Assembly (NCBI RefSeq): GCF_963675815.1
Contig: NZ_OY776574.1
Span: 490,001-554,000 of the forward strand
DNA length: 64,000 nt
Source: an uncultured Desulfuromusa sp.
Lineage (GTDB): Bacteria > Desulfobacterota > Desulfuromonadia > Desulfuromonadales > Geopsychrobacteraceae
Direction of reading: 5' to 3'
Part shown: piece by piece, positions 16,868-26,288 of the stretch
Numbering within the stretch: the stretch's first letter is position 1
How the letters are laid out: each line of letters begins with the position of its first letter
Program-made: the position numbers and the translations under genes
The notes under the pieces: model-generated
Told to the model about the DNA's origin: nothing
The model's input: the letters and a program-made list of their open reading frames with translations, nothing else
The model's database searches: none

Positions 16868-18076
16868 CTACCCCATTCCCTGGCTGGCCTGAAAAATCGG
16901 GAGTAAAATAGCCAGAACGATAAAACCGACGATACTTCCCATCAACAAAATCATCAATGGCTCTAACAATGCCATCAGACCGGTCATTCGTGTTTGCACC
17001 TGATGCTCATAGATCTCAGCAACCTTAAACAGCATTTCCTCGAGCTCTCCACTGCGTTCACCGACAGCAGCCATCTGCGGCAACATGGCAGGAAATACAG
17101 CGGTTTCAAATAACGGCTCCGAAAGGCCTGCACCTTCCGTCACTTTCTCCCGAACAACCTCAAGGGCCTGCATTAAATAGCTGTTCCCAAGCAGATTCTG
17201 GACAATCTCCAGAGCCGTTAACAAGGGAACACCACTATGCAACAAAGTAGCAGTTGTTTTAGCAAACCGCGCAGTCGAAATATTTAAAGCAAGAGGACCA
17301 ATCAAAGGCAGAGAGAACTTTTTCTGATCAAACCAGAATCGACCTCTGGCCGTTAATGAAAAACGGCGGGCACTCCAGGCAAGAGCGACGACAACAATTA
17401 AAATCAACCACCAGTATGCTGCCAGAAAATGACTGAAAGACATGAGTAAAAGAGTCGGCAGCGGCAACGTCTGCTCCATATCTTCAAGCATTCGGGTAAT
17501 TTTAGGGACAACAAAGGTCATCAAAAATAGCAGCACCCCACTGCCGACCAGAAACATCAACAGGGGATAAGTTAATGCCGCTTTAAATTGAGAATTGAAT
17601 CGCGCTTGTTCGTCGGTAAATTCAGCCAGCTGCAACAGCACCTTATCGAGGGTTCCACTTGCTTCCCCGACCTGGACCATATTTGTATAAAGTGGTTGGA
17701 AAATTTTCGGATGTGCTTGCAGGGCCGAATGCAACGCACTCCCCTGTAAAATATCATCACGCACCCGGGTAAAGACCGAGCCGAGAGAGCCTTTGGTTTG
17801 TTGCCCGGCAACCATCTCCAGGGCTTCGTCAAGTGGTAGCCCTGCCGTTAACATCGTCGCCAGTTGGCGCGTAGCAACTCCCAGCTGAATAGCGCTGACT
17901 TGTCGAAAGAATGTTCGCTGAGAGGAACCTCCTGAACTTCTGGCCGTTGCAAGCTTCGTCGGAAACAGTCCCTGGCCGCGAAGCTTACGGCTGGCGGCAT
18001 TCTGACTCAGAGCCTCAATGACACCCCGCTGCTTTCTTCCTTGGGCATCAAAAGCACTGTATTCATAAAGGGCCAC
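16868..18076 (-). CDS. gspF: Type II secretion inner-membrane platform protein F
   Basis: A 402-residue polytopic protein with two repeated GspF/PilC domains (about 65-190 and 270-395), each ending in membrane helices (LLMFLVGSGVLLFLMTFVVP; LLMGSIVGFIVLAILLPIF). GspF couples ATPase movement to pseudopilus assembly. The N-terminal YEYSAFDAQGRKQRGVIEA is the family start. It lies three bases after gspE. Confidence 0.94.
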   Translation of the reverse strand: MALYEYSAFDAQGRKQRGVIEALSQNAASRKLRGQGLFPTKLATARSSGGSSQRTFFRQVSAIQLGVATRQLATMLTAGLPLDEALEMVAGQQTKGSLGSVFTRVRDDILQGSALHSALQAHPKIFQPLYTNMVQVGEASGTLDKVLLQLAEFTDEQARFNSQFKAALTYPLLMFLVGSGVLLFLMTFVVPKITRMLEDMEQTLPLPTLLLMSFSHFLAAYWWLILIVVVALAWSARRFSLTARGRFWFDQKKFSLPLIGPLALNISTARFAKTTATLLHSGVPLLTALEIVQNLLGNSYLMQALEVVREKVTEGAGLSEPLFETAVFPAMLPQMAAVGERSGELEEMLFKVAEIYEHQVQTRMTGLMALLEPLMILLMGSIVGFIVLAILLPIFQASQGMG

Positions 18077-18079
18077 CGG

Positions 18080-19780
18080 CTAAACCTCCTCCTGAGTCAC
18101 CCGCAGAACTTCTTCCACGGTTGTTTCTCCTGACAGGACTTTGGCCAATCCAGCTTGTCGCAACGGACGCATCCCCATCTTCAATGCCTGTTGTCGAATC
18201 GATGCGGCATCAGCATTATCGGTTACCAGATGACGAATGGGATCCGTAACTTCCAAAAGCTCATACAAGCCGGTACGCCCTAAATAACCGACCTGCATGC
18301 AGTGGCTGCAACCACGTCCGCGGTAAAAAGTCGCCTGTTTGGGGATATCAATTTCGTCAAACAGTTCAGCGAGAAGTTTCTCCTCAGGCTGATAACTGAC
18401 CCGACAATGGGGACAGATCGTTCTCACCAACCGCTGAGCCAGAACCCCGATCAAAGCTGACGCTGCCAAAAACGGTTCCACCCCCATCTCGACCAAACGC
18501 GCCAAAGCACCTGCCGAATCATTTGTATGCAAAGTGGAGAACACAAGATGGCCTGTTAATGCAGCTTGAACAGCAATTTTAGCTGTTTCACTATCACGTA
18601 TCTCGCCCACCATAATAACATCAGGATCCTGACGTAAAATTGATCGCAGCCCCTGGGCAAAAGTCAGATTTATCTTGGAATTGACTTGAATCTGCCCGAC
18701 ACCCGGAAGCTGATATTCTATAGGATCTTCAATGGTAATAATATTCTGTTCATGCGAATTGATAGCTGACAGGGCAGAATACAGGGTGGTCGTTTTCCCC
18801 GCCCCTGTCGGACCAGTGACCAGAAAGATTCCATGATTTTTCTGTATCATTCTTTTGACTTGCGGCAACATCTCCGTATCGACGCCAATATCCCCCAACC
18901 CCAGCACACCAGTACTTTTATCCAGCAGGCGCAGGACAACCCGCTCCCCGAATGCCGTGGGTAGAGTTGACACCCTGATATCCGCCTGCTTTCCAGCAAT
19001 ACGGACTGAAAAACGACCATCTTGTGGAAGCCTTTTTTCAGCGATATCAAGATTCGCCATGATTTTCAAACGGGAGATAATATTGGCCAGAGCACGATGA
19101 GGAGGACGCTGCACTTCGTAAAGGAGTCCATCAACTCGATAACGAACAACAACTTCAGTTTCAAAGGGTTCAATGTGAATATCACTGGCACGTCTGCGGT
19201 ACGCTTGAGTGAGTAAGCCATTGACAAAACGGATAATCGGCGCTTCATCGCTGGTATCCAGAAGATCTTCAATCTCAGAGACATCCAGCTCCAGGTCATC
19301 CTGTCCAATATCAGAAATGGAGCTGTCTCCACCACCGGAAAGAGTCTCATACGCTTGATTTATGGCTTCGATTAATCGATCCGGTTCTGCCAAACAAGGG
19401 ATGATTCGACACCCGGTCAAAACCGACAGATCATTTAAAATTTGATTATTCCCCGGATCAGCAACCGCCAGACGGATTGTCTGTCCATCAATTTCCAAAG
19501 GAACGGCAAGATTCTCTTTCGCATAACTGATGGGGACCGTAGTCAATAAATGCAATGCACTTGTTTTAACCTTTGGTTCCGCGACATACTCCATCCCGCT
19601 TTGAGTGGCCAGAGCTTCCGCCAGCAGAATTTCGGTAGCCTCCCCCTTTTGTTTGAGAATTTCTCCGAGACGTAAAGAACTCGACTCCTGCTCCCGAAGC
19701 GCTTGACGTACGACATCCTCCGGAATCCCTTTGTCCCGTATCAGGATCTCTCCCAGTTGTCGCCACTTCAACGGTCGCAT
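18080..19780 (-). CDS. gspE: Type II secretion ATPase E
   Basis: A 566-residue cytoplasmic ATPase. Residues 1-145 form the N1/MshEN-type domains that contact GspL. The core shows SDIHIEPFE, Walker A GPTGAGKT (323-330), Asp box IEDPIEYQLPGVGQIQVN, Walker B DPDVIMVGEIRD (385-396) and a His box. A zinc-binding C-terminal insert has paired CPHC and CSHC motifs, typical of GspE. Two bases separate it from gspD. Confidence 0.96.
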   Translation of the reverse strand: MRPLKWRQLGEILIRDKGIPEDVVRQALREQESSSLRLGEILKQKGEATEILLAEALATQSGMEYVAEPKVKTSALHLLTTVPISYAKENLAVPLEIDGQTIRLAVADPGNNQILNDLSVLTGCRIIPCLAEPDRLIEAINQAYETLSGGGDSSISDIGQDDLELDVSEIEDLLDTSDEAPIIRFVNGLLTQAYRRRASDIHIEPFETEVVVRYRVDGLLYEVQRPPHRALANIISRLKIMANLDIAEKRLPQDGRFSVRIAGKQADIRVSTLPTAFGERVVLRLLDKSTGVLGLGDIGVDTEMLPQVKRMIQKNHGIFLVTGPTGAGKTTTLYSALSAINSHEQNIITIEDPIEYQLPGVGQIQVNSKINLTFAQGLRSILRQDPDVIMVGEIRDSETAKIAVQAALTGHLVFSTLHTNDSAGALARLVEMGVEPFLAASALIGVLAQRLVRTICPHCRVSYQPEEKLLAELFDEIDIPKQATFYRGRGCSHCMQVGYLGRTGLYELLEVTDPIRHLVTDNADAASIRQQALKMGMRPLRQAGLAKVLSGETTVEEVLRVTQEEV

Positions 19781-19783
19781 GAG

Positions 19784-21781
19784 TTAATTCCCTACTGCCG
19801 TCTCTGGTTTTATCAAATTCTCTTCTTGAGCATCCAGACCGAAAAACTTTTCGGAACCCGCCTCCCCCTTGAATAATTCCATCTTTTCCCGGTTTTCCTG
19901 GGTTATTTTTTTCAATTCCTCACTATCTCGAATCACCTTGGGAGTAATAAAAATCAGTAAGCTGGTTTTGTTCTCAATGTCACTGGTTCTCTTGAATAAA
20001 CGTCCAAGAAAAGGAATGTCTCCAAGCAGAGGAACCTTGGTCACTGACGCAGTGGTATCCGTCTGAAATAAACCACCCAAGACAACGGTTTCTCCATCAC
20101 GAGCAACAATGGAATTGCGTAGCAACGTCTTTTTAAAGGTCGGGCCGACCTCATCGACGGTCCCTGTTGCGGTCGATTCAGCCACCACAGAACTTATTTC
20201 CTGATAAATTTTCAAACGGACCAGGTTGCCCTCGGTAATTTGTGGAGTAAACCTTAAAGTGAGGGCGGCATCCTGCCGCTCAACTGAGTTGATCGGGTTG
20301 CCTGCGTTATCGGTTGACTTGGATGTAATGATGGGAACATTTTTACCAACAACAATTTCAGCTTCTTCGTTATCTGAAGTCAGCAAGCGCGGAGCAGAGA
20401 GAACATTAACATCGGAATCTGTCTGGGAAAGCCCGATAAGAGCAGAAAGAGCCGGGACCGTGACTTCCTCACCATTGACAATCGTTGTGATTGGATTAAA
20501 TAACCCTCCCAGTAAAATACCATCCACAGCCTGTGTGAGGACACTTGGGACACCATCAACAAGACCATCATCCGCATTGCTGGACCCAAAAATCAGACTA
20601 TCACTGCCCGTCTCGATTGCTCCCTGCAAGGAAGTTCCCAGATCCATCAATGCATTCATTGACAACTCCAGGATTAAAGCTTCGACAAAAACCTGCTTCC
20701 TCTTGATATCCAATTGGCGGATAAGCCCTTGAACGTTCTCATAGTCCTCGGCTGTTGCATTGACGATCAATGCATTGGTGGGTTTATCTGCCGTAATTGT
20801 GACATCGCCAAAGATTTCTCCCACCGATTTATCATTATTTGCTGTCTGGTTTTTCTTTGCTCCGACAACAATTTTGTTCAGAGTTTCAGACAACCCCTCA
20901 GACTCCGCATGCTCAAGATAATAAACATGCACCCCGGCACGCCCGAGATCAGCCTTTTCATCCAATTGAATAACAAGTTCTTTGGCCCGCATGATAAATT
21001 TTCCATCACCCAGCAACATCAGTTTATTTGTCCGCTCATAGGGAAAAACCTGTCCGCGGGTTTTCCGACTGAGAGACGTCCCCGGCTTGGCTCCTCGCGG
21101 CGTTGAAGCACTTCCACCTTCAAGAATCTGCATCACCATCTGTGCCGTTTCTTCAGCATCAGAGAAGCGGAGGGAAACAATCTCCGTTTGTTCACTGTCC
21201 CAGGATTTATCCAAAGTGGTTAGAATTTCAACAAGACGCTTGATATTGGCAGCACTGTCGGTGATAACCACGGTGTTGGTGGGCTCATAAGCAACCACAT
21301 GACTGGTCTTAGGCATGAGAGGACGCAAAATTGTATCAACTACCACCTTGGCATCCAGATTTTTCAGCTCAATAATCCGAGTGATGAATTGTTCACCAAG
21401 ATTTTTCCCGCTACCAATAGGCAGGTTCTCTTCTTTTGCACTACGAATCGAAATAATCTTATTGACTTCTCCGGAAGGCACAATCGTAAAACCCTTAACT
21501 CTCAGCACGGTACTGAATAATCGATACGCCTCGCTCACAGAAACAGGTTTAGGCGAGACAATACTGACCTTGCCACGCACTGACTCGTCGTAGACAAAAT
21601 TTTTACCGGTCAGTTCACTGATTGTCCCGATCATATCAATCAACTCGACATTCTGAAAATCGAGCGTGACTTCAAGCTCCCCGGCTATGTTTTCATTCTG
21701 TGCCGCCAGTGGTTGAGAAACCAGCAAAATCAGAAGGAAATATATAGGCAGTAAAACATTTATGCAGCGTCGAATCACCAC
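19784..21781 (-). CDS. gspD: Type II secretion outer-membrane secretin D
   Basis: A 665-residue secretin with an N-terminal signal peptide (cleavage near PLAAQNE), N0-N3 ring domains (VELIDMIGTISELTGKNFVY begins N0) and the C-terminal secretin barrel (VPLLGDIPFLGRLFK, LLIFITPKVIRD). The N3 region carries a long low-complexity loop (GGSASTPRGAKPGTSLSRKT), as in many secretins. It starts nine bases after gspC. Confidence 0.96.
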   Translation of the reverse strand: MVIRRCINVLLPIYFLLILLVSQPLAAQNENIAGELEVTLDFQNVELIDMIGTISELTGKNFVYDESVRGKVSIVSPKPVSVSEAYRLFSTVLRVKGFTIVPSGEVNKIISIRSAKEENLPIGSGKNLGEQFITRIIELKNLDAKVVVDTILRPLMPKTSHVVAYEPTNTVVITDSAANIKRLVEILTTLDKSWDSEQTEIVSLRFSDAEETAQMVMQILEGGSASTPRGAKPGTSLSRKTRGQVFPYERTNKLMLLGDGKFIMRAKELVIQLDEKADLGRAGVHVYYLEHAESEGLSETLNKIVVGAKKNQTANNDKSVGEIFGDVTITADKPTNALIVNATAEDYENVQGLIRQLDIKRKQVFVEALILELSMNALMDLGTSLQGAIETGSDSLIFGSSNADDGLVDGVPSVLTQAVDGILLGGLFNPITTIVNGEEVTVPALSALIGLSQTDSDVNVLSAPRLLTSDNEEAEIVVGKNVPIITSKSTDNAGNPINSVERQDAALTLRFTPQITEGNLVRLKIYQEISSVVAESTATGTVDEVGPTFKKTLLRNSIVARDGETVVLGGLFQTDTTASVTKVPLLGDIPFLGRLFKRTSDIENKTSLLIFITPKVIRDSEELKKITQENREKMELFKGEAGSEKFFGLDAQEENLIKPETAVGN

Positions 21782-21790
21782 AATCAGCTC

Positions 21791-22681
21791 CTATTCAAAA
21801 CTATATTCAAAAGTTTCCGGTTTCCCATTACGCATGAGGCCAAGAGTGATATTGTTAGCCTCACGAACTTGCTGGAAAATCTGCAGCGCCTTTTCAGGGC
21901 TGTTCAACTTTACCTGGTTAATTTCAACAATCAAATCCCCAACTCGCAGGCCAATTTTCTCGAGCAGAGAACCCTTGTCTATCGCGACCAGCTTAAAACC
22001 TACGGTTTTCCCATTATTGACTTCCGGGATCATTCGCGCAGTCTGCAATAAAGTATTGAGATTGGCCCGAGCGTTATTCGCAACAGCTTTCGAGACCTGC
22101 CAACGGCTGTCATCAATGGCAACAATTCCCTGTGTGGCAGGACTATCATCTTTCTTGACCAGTTGTGCCTTGGCCCCTTTGCGCTGTTTCAGCGGCAACT
22201 CACGAGGGACTCCATGATCCATAAGAATCACAAGTTTACGCCCGATCTGACTCACAACCAAGCCAGGTGCCAACTCCTCTTTCAATTGAAAAATACCTGC
22301 TTTGGTGCCGGATTGAATCAACGCGAGAGAATCATCCCCGGCGACAACCGTGCCGATAAGGACAAGGTCGGCAATAACTCCGGCAGCGTCTTCAGCTGCC
22401 TCCGCCGCGATGACTGTCGAAGAGAGGCTCATGGTTTCAGCCGTTCCAATAGCAGCAGAATTAAACAGATTTCTATCCAGAATAATCTGAAAGTCGTCTT
22501 CCTGGAGTGGACGTGCTTCCACCCGTCTCGATACGGAAACGGCAGGGGACATGGTTTCACCTCCCAGCGACAAGTCCACCAGACGCGTCACCAGCATCCC
22601 TGAGATTATTCCACCAACGACTGACAATAGCAGAAGCAGGTAATTCAGTAATCTTTGCAGATCAATTTGCACAGCAGCCAA
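21791..22681 (-). CDS. gspC: Type II secretion system protein C
   Basis: A 296-residue protein with one N-terminal transmembrane helix (about 12-34), a homology region (residues 60-160) that contacts the secretin, and a C-terminal PDZ domain (about 205-290; KIGLRVGDLIVEINQVKLNS). GspC selects substrates and bridges the inner membrane to GspD. First gene of the operon. The AT-rich 212 bases upstream contain a TATAAT on this strand (22749-22744), without a convincing -35. Confidence 0.92.
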   Translation of the reverse strand: MAAVQIDLQRLLNYLLLLLSVVGGIISGMLVTRLVDLSLGGETMSPAVSVSRRVEARPLQEDDFQIILDRNLFNSAAIGTAETMSLSSTVIAAEAAEDAAGVIADLVLIGTVVAGDDSLALIQSGTKAGIFQLKEELAPGLVVSQIGRKLVILMDHGVPRELPLKQRKGAKAQLVKKDDSPATQGIVAIDDSRWQVSKAVANNARANLNTLLQTARMIPEVNNGKTVGFKLVAIDKGSLLEKIGLRVGDLIVEINQVKLNSPEKALQIFQQVREANNITLGLMRNGKPETFEYSFE

Positions 22682-22893
22682 ACCGATATATCAATGAAAG
22701 AAACATCAAAAAAATATCCTGAAAATAAACCGTAAGACCTATAATTATACACAATTTAACAAAAAATTATTACATTTTTTTTATCTTTAAAATGATCCCC
22801 TGATATTCAGTTGAGGATAAAGAGGGGGCTCAAGAAATTGTGGCAGGATAAGTTTGAATTTTATTGCGACAAGCGTTCAGCGGGAAGGGCAAT

Positions 22894-24039
22894 CTAATCG
22901 AGACTGTTATGCGTCAATTCGTCTCTGTTGATACGGTACCAACCGTCCTGATCCGGACGAAAAACAGCATGAACTTTAAGTGGAGTGCGTGTAGATCTAG
23001 GATCAAGTTCGTGAAAAAACGGCAGGCTGAAATAATGCAAACGGGTTGTCGCACCAAACCTTAACCGCCCCAGCGGACGCCCGTCATAATCATCAATTGA
23101 ATATTCAGGCATCTGAATCGGACGCAGTTTGTGATTCTTATGAATCAGAACTGATGAATGACCATATTGTGTATTCGGTCCACTTTCAGGGAAGATCGTA
23201 TCCTCAGAGGAATTGCAAAAGAGGGTGGCAGTGTCATCGATCCCGGGAGAGCGAGCAAGGTATTCTCCGTAGAACCCCCTTGCAACATCACCAAAGGCAT
23301 GATGCTCCGGTTTAGGATTACAGGCGATAACAGCAAGTAAATTGAGTTTCTGGCGTGTGTCAAAAAAGAGCTGATTCGCTTTTTCAATGATGACATTAAT
23401 ATTTGATTGATAAATATCCCGATAAGCATAATCGAGACAAATAAGCGCCATAAAATTGTAACAACTGGGCTGACAGCGGAAAAAGGGGAATATTTTACCA
23501 CGGTAGAGATAATGATCACTGTCCAGGGTCTCTTCACCGACAAAGGGATGACTTTTCGCCTCAAAGAAGACTCGTTGCCTTCCATCGTCCTCCTTAACAG
23601 CAATCATGCAGCAGTTCACCGGCAGGGAATCGATGGCACCCGAATCCAGGTCCTCAATCACCGACGCTAAAGCTTCTCCGTTATCGGATTCAAACTGTTC
23701 CAACAGGCCTTTATAATCCCCCAGCATGATGGGTCCGATCCCGACGATGCACACAGTATTGGGACGAAACTTATCAAGCTTTTCCAGGGTTTCATGGATG
23801 CGTGGGAAAGGAAGGATGGACTCAGGAAAAATAAGAAAATTTATTTTTTTCAGATTGCTGGGGCCGGTGATAACCAGATCCAGGATGGAGCAAATGGTTT
23901 TCCAGTTCCCTTCCGGATCAGCAAGGTGATAGACAAGTTTCCGCCGGCCCAGATTATTGGGTATCTGGCAGGTCAAGACATGAAGATGCCTCATGAGAGG
24001 AAACTTGACCAGAAGTTCTTTTTCAACAATTTGAAACAT
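22894..24039 (-). CDS. Divergent nitrilase-superfamily (carbon-nitrogen hydrolase) protein
   Basis: A 381-residue soluble protein that I do not recognise as a named enzyme. It keeps the three marks of the nitrilase fold in the right order: Glu73 in LIFPESILPF, Lys162 in VFFEAKSHPF and the nucleophile Cys201 in ALICLDYAYRD. A late segment (IACNPKPEHHAFG, then GHSSVLIHKNHKL) fits the end of the same fold. Similarity outside these sites is low, so the substrate cannot be named. No partner gene is in phase with it; it follows a mini zinc-ribbon gene on the same strand after 46 bases. The start codon has no strong ribosome-binding site; an ATG 15 codons downstream is possible. Confidence 0.6.
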   Translation of the reverse strand: MFQIVEKELLVKFPLMRHLHVLTCQIPNNLGRRKLVYHLADPEGNWKTICSILDLVITGPSNLKKINFLIFPESILPFPRIHETLEKLDKFRPNTVCIVGIGPIMLGDYKGLLEQFESDNGEALASVIEDLDSGAIDSLPVNCCMIAVKEDDGRQRVFFEAKSHPFVGEETLDSDHYLYRGKIFPFFRCQPSCYNFMALICLDYAYRDIYQSNINVIIEKANQLFFDTRQKLNLLAVIACNPKPEHHAFGDVARGFYGEYLARSPGIDDTATLFCNSSEDTIFPESGPNTQYGHSSVLIHKNHKLRPIQMPEYSIDDYDGRPLGRLRFGATTRLHYFSLPFFHELDPRSTRTPLKVHAVFRPDQDGWYRINRDELTHNSLD

Positions 24040-24085
24040 AATGAATCTGACCAGACACAGCCAAGAAAATCTCTTGACTCAGAAT

Positions 24086-24274
24086 TTAAGCTTTTACAGC
24101 ATGAGCCATGTCAGATTTTAGCAATTTATCAGGACCATGTACAGTTTCCAGTTTTTCCCCTGTATTTACCAGCATGGCGCCACATTCTGTGCATTCCAGA
24201 AGATTTGAGCTGAAACCGTCAGCGTGCAAATCAATTTCCAAGTGATCTTGATGATGACAATAAGGACAATTCAT
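24086..24274 (-). CDS. Mini zinc-ribbon protein
   Basis: A 62-residue protein beginning MNCPYCHHQD with a second pair CTEC about 20 residues later, a classical four-cysteine zinc ribbon. The start at 24274 has GGAGG five bases upstream; an ATG four codons earlier would place that site inside the gene. Small proteins of this type are common in Geobacter-like bacteria, without assigned function; RNA, DNA or protein contact is possible. Confidence 0.7.
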   Translation of the reverse strand: MNCPYCHHQDHLEIDLHADGFSSNLLECTECGAMLVNTGEKLETVHGPDKLLKSDMAHAVKA

Positions 24275-24589
24275 AGGTTCCTCCATATGTTTTTATAAAA
24301 GAATATACCTCCACTGACGACCAAGTAAAGTATTTTTTATTATTTTTAGTATAACGAAGTTTTAATTTCCCTTGTAATAATGAAATTGGCTGCAAAGAAG
24401 ATAAGTGTCAGTGTGATTTTGATAACTCCCTTGCACATCAGTCAAAAATTTCCTATCCTTTCTGACGCCACTCAAAATGGATCTTGAACATATTCTTAAA
24501 TAAAAATATGCCTTCACACGAGAGAAACAAAACGAGTTCTAAAACCTGACCATGCGTTAAAAACTATTCTAAAAGGGAGTCACACAAAA
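24275..24589. other. Non-coding gap of 315 bases with divergent promoters
   Basis: AT-rich region between the zinc-ribbon gene (minus) and the quinone oxidoreductase gene (plus). Apart from the candidate promoter at 24431-24459, I see no open frame, repeat or RNA gene in it. Confidence 0.5.
24431..24459 (+). promoter_or_regulatory. Candidate sigma-70 promoter for the quinone oxidoreductase gene
   Basis: TTGCAC (24431-24436) and TATCCT (24454-24459) are separated by 17 bases, giving an imperfect but correctly spaced sigma-70 pair, about 130 bases before the ATG at 24590. The leader would be long. Confidence 0.3.
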
Positions 24590-25600
24590 ATGGAGTCAAC
24601 AGCAAAAATGAAAGCCGTTCTCATAGATGAATTCGGTGCCCCAGAGGTAATGAAAGTTGGAGTAATCAATAAACCACAACCAAAAGCCAATGAAGTATTG
24701 ATCAAAGTTGTCGCCACAAGCATTAACCGTCCCGATCTGGTGCAAAGAGTGGGGAACTATCCCCCACCGGCAGGGGATTCAGAGATTCTTGGTCTTGAAG
24801 TCGCGGGAACCATAGCTGAGGTCGGTAGCGATGTCAGTGGCTGGAAGGTTGGCGACCGGGTCATGGCTCTGGTCGGTGGTGGCGGATACGCAGAATACGC
24901 TGTGGCTTATGCTATCCACGTCATGCCGATTCCTGACAGCATGAGCTTTGAAGAAGCGGCCTGCGTCAATGAAAGCTATATTACAGCTTTTCTCAATGTC
25001 TTTATGATCGGCGGTCTGCAGGACGGTCAAACAGCCATTTTCCATGGTGGTGGAGGCGGCGTCAATACTGCTGCGATCCAACTTGCAAAAGCCTTGACTC
25101 CAAACTCCAAGCTGATCATCACAGCCAATCCAACCAAGATGGAAAGAGTCAAGGAACTGGGGGCTGACCTGATCATTGATTATACTGAAACACCTGATTT
25201 TTCAGATCTGGTGAAAGAGTTCACCAATAAAAAAGGAGTCGATGTTATTCTTGATCACGTCGGCGCCAAATATCTGAAACCCAACATGGCTTCTTTGGGT
25301 TACCAGGGTAAACTGGTGATTATCGGCATCATCAGCGGCATTAAGGCGGAACTGAACCTTGCCTTGATGATGGTTAAACGTCAGCAAATTATTGGTTCTG
25401 TGCTTCGGAGCCGTCCCGTATCGGAAAAAGGGGATATCATTGCTGAATTTACCCGCCGAGCGCTACCCAAGTTTGCCGATCGGACCATTGTTCCCATCAT
25501 TGAGAAGGTTTTTCCCCTGGAAGATGTGGTTGCAGCACACCAGATGATGGAAGAGGACAAGCACTTTGGCAAGATTGTCTTAAAAATTTCAGAGCCCTGA
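24590..25600 (+). CDS. NAD(P)H-quinone oxidoreductase, zinc-independent MDR family
   Basis: A 336-residue medium-chain dehydrogenase/reductase of the quinone oxidoreductase/PIG3 group. The N-terminal domain has TSINRPDLVQRVGNYPPP and EVAGTIAEVG; the NADP(H)-binding Rossmann domain has FHGGGGGVNTAAIQLAK. Catalytic zinc ligands of alcohol dehydrogenases are absent. It likely reduces quinones or enones and guards against redox damage. A GGGAG motif lies about ten bases before the ATG. A terminator hairpin follows. Confidence 0.88.
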   Translation: MESTAKMKAVLIDEFGAPEVMKVGVINKPQPKANEVLIKVVATSINRPDLVQRVGNYPPPAGDSEILGLEVAGTIAEVGSDVSGWKVGDRVMALVGGGGYAEYAVAYAIHVMPIPDSMSFEEAACVNESYITAFLNVFMIGGLQDGQTAIFHGGGGGVNTAAIQLAKALTPNSKLIITANPTKMERVKELGADLIIDYTETPDFSDLVKEFTNKKGVDVILDHVGAKYLKPNMASLGYQGKLVIIGIISGIKAELNLALMMVKRQQIIGSVLRSRPVSEKGDIIAEFTRRALPKFADRTIVPIIEKVFPLEDVVAAHQMMEEDKHFGKIVLKISEP

Positions 25601-25601
25601 T

Positions 25602-25632
25602 TTGACACACCAATGATAGCGCAAAAGATAAC
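25602..25632 (+). promoter_or_regulatory. Possible promoter for the Nudix gene
   Basis: A perfect TTGACA (25602-25607) directly after the upstream stop codon is followed, 19 bases later, by GATAAC (25627-25632). If used, transcription would begin inside the following hairpin, so the Nudix transcript would escape it. The spacing is longer than ideal. Confidence 0.3.
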
Positions 25633-25661
25633 GCCCCTGTCATGATTCCGGGGGCGTTTTC
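25630..25661 (+). terminator. Rho-independent terminator
   Basis: AACGCCCC (25630-25637) pairs perfectly with GGGGCGTT (25651-25658) around a 13-base loop, followed by TT and a C/T-rich run. It ends the quinone oxidoreductase transcript and lies only 25 bases before the next ATG. Confidence 0.8.
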
Positions 25662-25685
25662 TCTTGCCTTCATAAGAGAGATTCA

Positions 25686-26285
25686 ATGCCTTTTAAAATT
25701 ACCGATTTCACGATTTCGCCCTACCGGGAAAATACTTTTGTCAAACCGGTACAATTGCACTATTCCCAGAACGGAAAAGATCGCTCCTGGGAGGCGGTAA
25801 AAAGTCACGACAGTGTCTCAGTCCTGCTCTATCACCGCGAAAAAAAGGCATTTCTAGTAGTCAGACAATTCCGGCCACCTGTCTACATGAACCACAAAGA
25901 ACATTCCTGTACATATGAATTGTGTGCAGGAATCGTAGATAAAGATGTTTCCCTCGAGCAAATCACAAGAGAGGAGATTGAAGAAGAATGTGGTTACGAT
26001 GTTCCATCAACATCAATCAAAAAAATCAGTTCGTTCTTCACCAATGTTGGCGTCACGGGAAGCAAACAGAATATTTTTTTCGCCACCATCAGTGATGCGA
26101 TGAAAGTCCACGCCGGAGGTGGAATTGACAACGAACAAATAGAACTTGAATATATCCCACTTATTGCAGCAAAGACGTTTCTTTTCAACGAGGATCTGGC
26201 AAAGACTCCTGGGCTGATGTTTGCCTTTTACTGGTTTTTTGAAAAATACGGTGATAATGGGCAGAAGCTATCGGCAGAAGATTGA
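25686..26285 (+). CDS. Nudix hydrolase, NUDT14-like (nucleoside diphosphate sugar hydrolase)
   Basis: A 199-residue enzyme. The segment ELCAGIVDKDVSLEQI followed by REEIEEECGYDV is a Nudix box of the NUDT14 (UDP-sugar/ADP-ribose pyrophosphatase) type; the mammalian enzyme has a closely similar ELCAG…EECGY block. The first Glu of the generic Nudix pattern is replaced, as in that subgroup, while the metal-binding REEIEEE core is intact. Upstream FLVVRQFRPPVYM is the family substrate loop. Expected reaction: hydrolysis of UDP-glucose or ADP-ribose to the sugar phosphate and NMP. AAGAGAG precedes the ATG. The gene converges on the MYG1 homologue. Confidence 0.85.
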   Translation: MPFKITDFTISPYRENTFVKPVQLHYSQNGKDRSWEAVKSHDSVSVLLYHREKKAFLVVRQFRPPVYMNHKEHSCTYELCAGIVDKDVSLEQITREEIEEECGYDVPSTSIKKISSFFTNVGVTGSKQNIFFATISDAMKVHAGGGIDNEQIELEYIPLIAAKTFLFNEDLAKTPGLMFAFYWFFEKYGDNGQKLSAED

Positions 26286-26288
26286 TTC

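Noticed and set aside
22894..24039. Nitrilase-linked reverse transcriptase defence system
   Set aside because: No reverse transcriptase or other defence gene stands near this protein.
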